Part shown: positions 5,400-6,273 of the stretch, in pieces
Layout: each line of letters starts with the position of its first letter
Numbering within the stretch: position 1 is the first letter of the stretch
Source: Planctomycetota bacterium
Lineage (GTDB): Bacteria; Planctomycetota; Phycisphaerae; Sedimentisphaerales; Anaerobacaceae
Reading direction: 5' to 3'
DNA: 6,273 bases
Assembly: GCA_026386835.1 (NCBI GenBank)
Contig: JAPLMV010000307.1
Coordinates: 1 to 6,273 of the forward strand
Translations under genes and position numbers: made by a program
The notes under the pieces: generated by a model
What the model was told of the DNA's origin: nothing
Database searches by the model: none
What the model saw: the letters and a program-made list of their open reading frames with translations, nothing else

Positions 5400-6273
5400 C
5401 TATTTTCCTTTTACTGGTTTTGGTTTTATTGCAGGGTCTCTATTGAGCATAACCCTTATTTCAGAACCTTGCGTGCCTTCGGTCGGCTGAATAATTATCT
5501 TCTCATTGATGTTGCCAAGCACATACTCGATGGCGTCCTGATATATCTTTTGAATAACAAGCTGCGGCCTCTGGCGGTATTGCGGCAATAACTGTTGAAG
5601 ATAGTCCGCGCTGGCTTTGGTTGTTTCAACAACTTTCGTGCGGTAAGCCCTTGCCTGTGCGATTTTCTCCTGAGATGCACCAGCGGCCTGTTCCCACAAA
5701 AGCTCTTTTTGCTGTTCGCTTGCATTCGTATTTTCAATCGCAGCCAAAAGTTCGGACGCCACTGGACCGGCGGCCTGGTTCATCGCGTTTTCCGCATACG
5801 TCCGGGCTTCACTGACTGCCTTTTGGCTGTCCTGGCTTGCCTTTATGGATGCCAGAAACGCATAATCAACCTGACGAGGCCAGGTAACATCTGTAAGCTG
5901 AATCGAGACGACCTTTATGCCGCTTTGAATTTTGTCGAGCTTGTCCTGGAGTAATTTTGCCACGTGTTTTGGTATTCTGTCCTGGCTGGAAATGGCTTCG
6001 TCGATGGTGTAGTTGACCATTGCGGAGACGATAGAATCTTCCACAAGGTTCCGCAGAACAGGTGTCAAACTTTCCGATATCACGTCAAAATAAACCTGTC
6101 CCGGCTTAATATTTTCGACATAAACATTTTTAAAGAACCGTTCGGGGTCATCTATTTTATAAGTAAGCTGCCATTTGCAGTGGATGATGTTGTAGTCGCT
6201 GCCCTGCGAGCCGGTGAGCTGAAGCTGCTTTTCATTGCGTGTAATGCAATAGCCGTCTTTCAAAGGATTTAAC
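5400..6273 (-). CDS. hflK: HflK-like SPFH/band-7 membrane protein, partial (N-terminus off the window)
   Basis: The visible 290 residues are the C-terminal part of an HflK-like protein. HflK with HflC forms a membrane cage around the FtsH protease and limits its activity; here that role is inferred from family membership. The SPFH domain starts near residues 27-47 (YNIIHCKWQLTYKIDDPERFF) and runs to about 140. A helical stalk follows, with SEARTYAENA (154-163) and EKIAQARAYRTKVVE (202-216). The end, LLPQYRQRPQLVIQKIYQDA (228-247) then VLGN (251-254), aligns well with the E. coli HflK segment LLPEYKAAPEITRERLYIET. About 29 residues (170-198), bounded by two QAAG copies, are extra relative to E. 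coli HflK. A TTG at 6263 could be read as a start, but the frame stays open to the edge (LNPL precedes it) and the SPFH domain and membrane anchor would be incomplete, so the true start is outside. HflC does not follow directly, unlike the usual order; the next gene is the metal ATPase. Confidence 0.85.
   Translation of the reverse strand, partial: LNPLKDGYCITRNEKQLQLTGSQGSDYNIIHCKWQLTYKIDDPERFFKNVYVENIKPGQVYFDVISESLTPVLRNLVEDSIVSAMVNYTIDEAISSQDRIPKHVAKLLQDKLDKIQSGIKVVSIQLTDVTWPRQVDYAFLASIKASQDSQKAVSEARTYAENAMNQAAGPVASELLAAIENTNASEQQKELLWEQAAGASQEKIAQARAYRTKVVETTKASADYLQQLLPQYRQRPQLVIQKIYQDAIEYVLGNINEKIIIQPTEGTQGSEIRVMLNRDPAIKPKPVKGK

Noticed and set aside
6261..6263. TTG as the start of the HflK-like gene
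   Set aside because: The frame is open through the window edge, and the protein would lack its membrane anchor and the start of the SPFH domain.
1..6273. CRISPR array, tRNA, insertion sequence or phage genes
   Set aside because: No long direct repeats with spacers, no cloverleaf-like sequence, no transposase or phage-like protein, and no visible composition break were found by eye.

Overview
The window is one stretch of bacterial chromosome with five genes, all on the minus strand. They are read right to left with short gaps of 28, 68, 80 and 29 bases, which suggests a single operon. Both end genes are cut by the window edges. GC content looks moderate. The HflK variant, the metal P-type ATPase, the ABC-2 transporter pair and the membrane-anchored 'LWMRADKLKEQG' family protein together resemble Planctomycetota, perhaps the Phycisphaerae/Sedimentisphaerales side. 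That placement is from recalled family resemblance and was not computed (about 60% sure).

In transcription order: (1) 6273-5400, an HflK-like SPFH/band-7 protein whose N-terminus lies outside the window. (2) 5371-3440, a complete P1B-type heavy-metal ATPase with a histidine-rich N-terminus, no HMA domain and an unusual membrane metal-site signature. (3) 3371-2154, an ABC-2 type ATPase with a 125-residue low-complexity C-terminal tail. (4) 2073-712, its membrane partner, a permease with a domain of about 195 residues between its third and fourth membrane segments. (5) 682 to beyond 1, a membrane-anchored, helical TPR-like protein of unknown function. This last gene is open from its ATG to the window edge with no stop codon, so an ORF search that requires a stop would miss it.

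The ATPase, permease and anchored protein most likely form one export or envelope-remodelling ABC system. The HflK-like protein probably belongs to a membrane quality-control assembly of the HflK/HflC/FtsH kind. The P-type ATPase between them moves a metal ion out of the cytoplasm. A shared theme would be envelope homeostasis or metal stress, but that is inference from gene order.

The gaps contain most of the unexplained structure. Two of them (5372-5399 and 683-711) each hold three tandem degenerate heptamers directly before a start codon that lacks a Shine-Dalgarno sequence. A third gap (3372-3439) holds four copies of a GTATCTY motif, two of which form a perfect 18-bp palindrome. Only the permease has a clear AAGGAG. 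I saw no tRNA, rRNA, CRISPR array, insertion sequence or convincing terminator. No gene-free stretch exceeds 80 bases.
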